From assembly GCA_008015235.1 (NCBI GenBank), contig SSFF01000015.1, forward strand, positions 195,065 through 259,064: a stretch of 64,000 nt of DNA, in the 5' to 3' direction. Of this stretch, positions 63,799 through 64,000 are shown one piece after another. This DNA comes from Rhodoferax sp. Lineage in GTDB: Bacteria > Pseudomonadota > Gammaproteobacteria > Burkholderiales > Burkholderiaceae_C. The notes below the pieces were generated by a model. The model had not been told where the DNA came from, did not search any database, and saw only the letters and a list, made by a program, of their open reading frames with translations. How positions within the stretch are numbered: position 1 is the stretch's first letter; each line of letters starts with the position of its first letter. Position numbers and translations under genes: made by a program.

Positions 63799-64000
63799 AT
63801 GAACAAGTCAAACAAGTATTCACCGGAAGTCAAAGAGCGCGCGGTCCGGCTGGTGCAAGAAGCGCGCAAGGATTACCCGTCACAATGGGCAGCGGTTGAG
63901 TCGATTGCCCCCAAGATTGGCTGTGCGGCGGTCACGCTGCATGAATGGGTCAAGAAGCATGAAATCGACAGCGGTATCCGCGATGGGGTGCCGAGCGCCG
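63799..64000 (+). CDS. IS3-family transposase OrfA (partial)
   Basis: The 67 visible residues begin [20 protein letters not shown] and continue [13 protein letters not shown], the helix-turn-helix of IS3-type OrfA. The rest and OrfB are outside the window. Confidence 0.88.
   Translation, partial: MNKSNKYSPEVKERAVRLVQEARKDYPSQWAAVESIAPKIGCAAVTLHEWVKKHEIDSGIRDGVPSA

Larger units (their letters stand above)
61655..64000. mobile_element. Left end of a second integrative element at tRNA-Asp
   Basis: Lower-GC DNA starts right after tRNA-Asp: integrase, small membrane protein, a relaxase-type gene fragment and an IS3-type insertion. The right end is outside the window. Confidence 0.75.
63766..64000 (+). 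mobile_element. IS3-family insertion sequence, left end
   Basis: The left end is inferred at TGAGGAGGCTCC (63766), where the relaxase-type frame stops. The transposase orfA follows. The sequence runs off the window. Confidence 0.65.

Overview
The window looks like a chromosome segment of a GC-rich betaproteobacterium of the Comamonadaceae (Acidovorax/Hydrogenophaga/Rhodoferax-like). This is inferred from the gene order folC - SPOR protein - cvpA - purF - metZ - gltX, from the housekeeping protein sequences, and from short dispersed repeats of a kind I associate with comamonads. No database search was possible, so the taxonomic call is a recognition judgement.

Bases 1-420 hold the tail of an unidentified gene. 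A complete tRNA-Thr(CGT) follows at 423-498 (minus strand). From there to a broken tRNA-Thr 5' half at 25137-25176 lies a genomic island of about 24.7 kb. Its integrase (23808-24956) sits beside the broken tRNA. It also carries an excisionase/regulator-like protein, a possible replication initiator, a DUF6499-type regulator, a second tyrosine recombinase and an orphan AbrB-type antitoxin. No conjugation genes are visible, so it looks like a mobilisable or satellite-type element. The left cargo is a zinc-finger protein, a C39-like papain-fold protein with a coupled partner, and an XRE regulator divergent from a lipoprotein/hydrolase pair across a palindromic operator.

The island core is one continuous transcription unit (6011-18801): a Phd/ParE-type toxin-antitoxin pair, then an SNF2 helicase, an AIPR protein with a PD-(D/E)XK-like N-terminus, a beta-class DNA methyltransferase, a PHP-phosphoesterase/SMC-like ATPase, and a type III Res-like helicase-nuclease. 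Spacing is 4-bp overlaps, a 1-bp overlap or gaps of 15 bp or less, ending at a strong terminator. This is almost certainly an anti-phage or anti-plasmid system built around a methyltransferase, and it is the best candidate for a poorly described system here.

From 25213 to 61654 the sequence is ordinary chromosome: fbp, pepN, a HAD phosphatase, prfB with its programmed +1 frameshift, a chemoreceptor, a LysR/ureohydrolase divergent pair, an acyl-CoA ligase invaded by dispersed repeats, a VanX-type dipeptidase, a frameshifted aldo/keto reductase, ybaK, plsY, yajQ, murB, aroG, argG, ppnP, folC, cvpA, purF, metZ and gltX. A tRNA-Ala/Glu/Asp cluster closes it. Two genes of lower GC with unclear roles (35036-35887 and 51516-52166) look like small acquisitions.

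At 61655 a second element begins, inserted at the 3' end of tRNA-Asp. It carries its own integrase, a small membrane protein, and a relaxase-type (LPD7-like) gene cut by an IS3-family insertion whose orfA runs off the window end.
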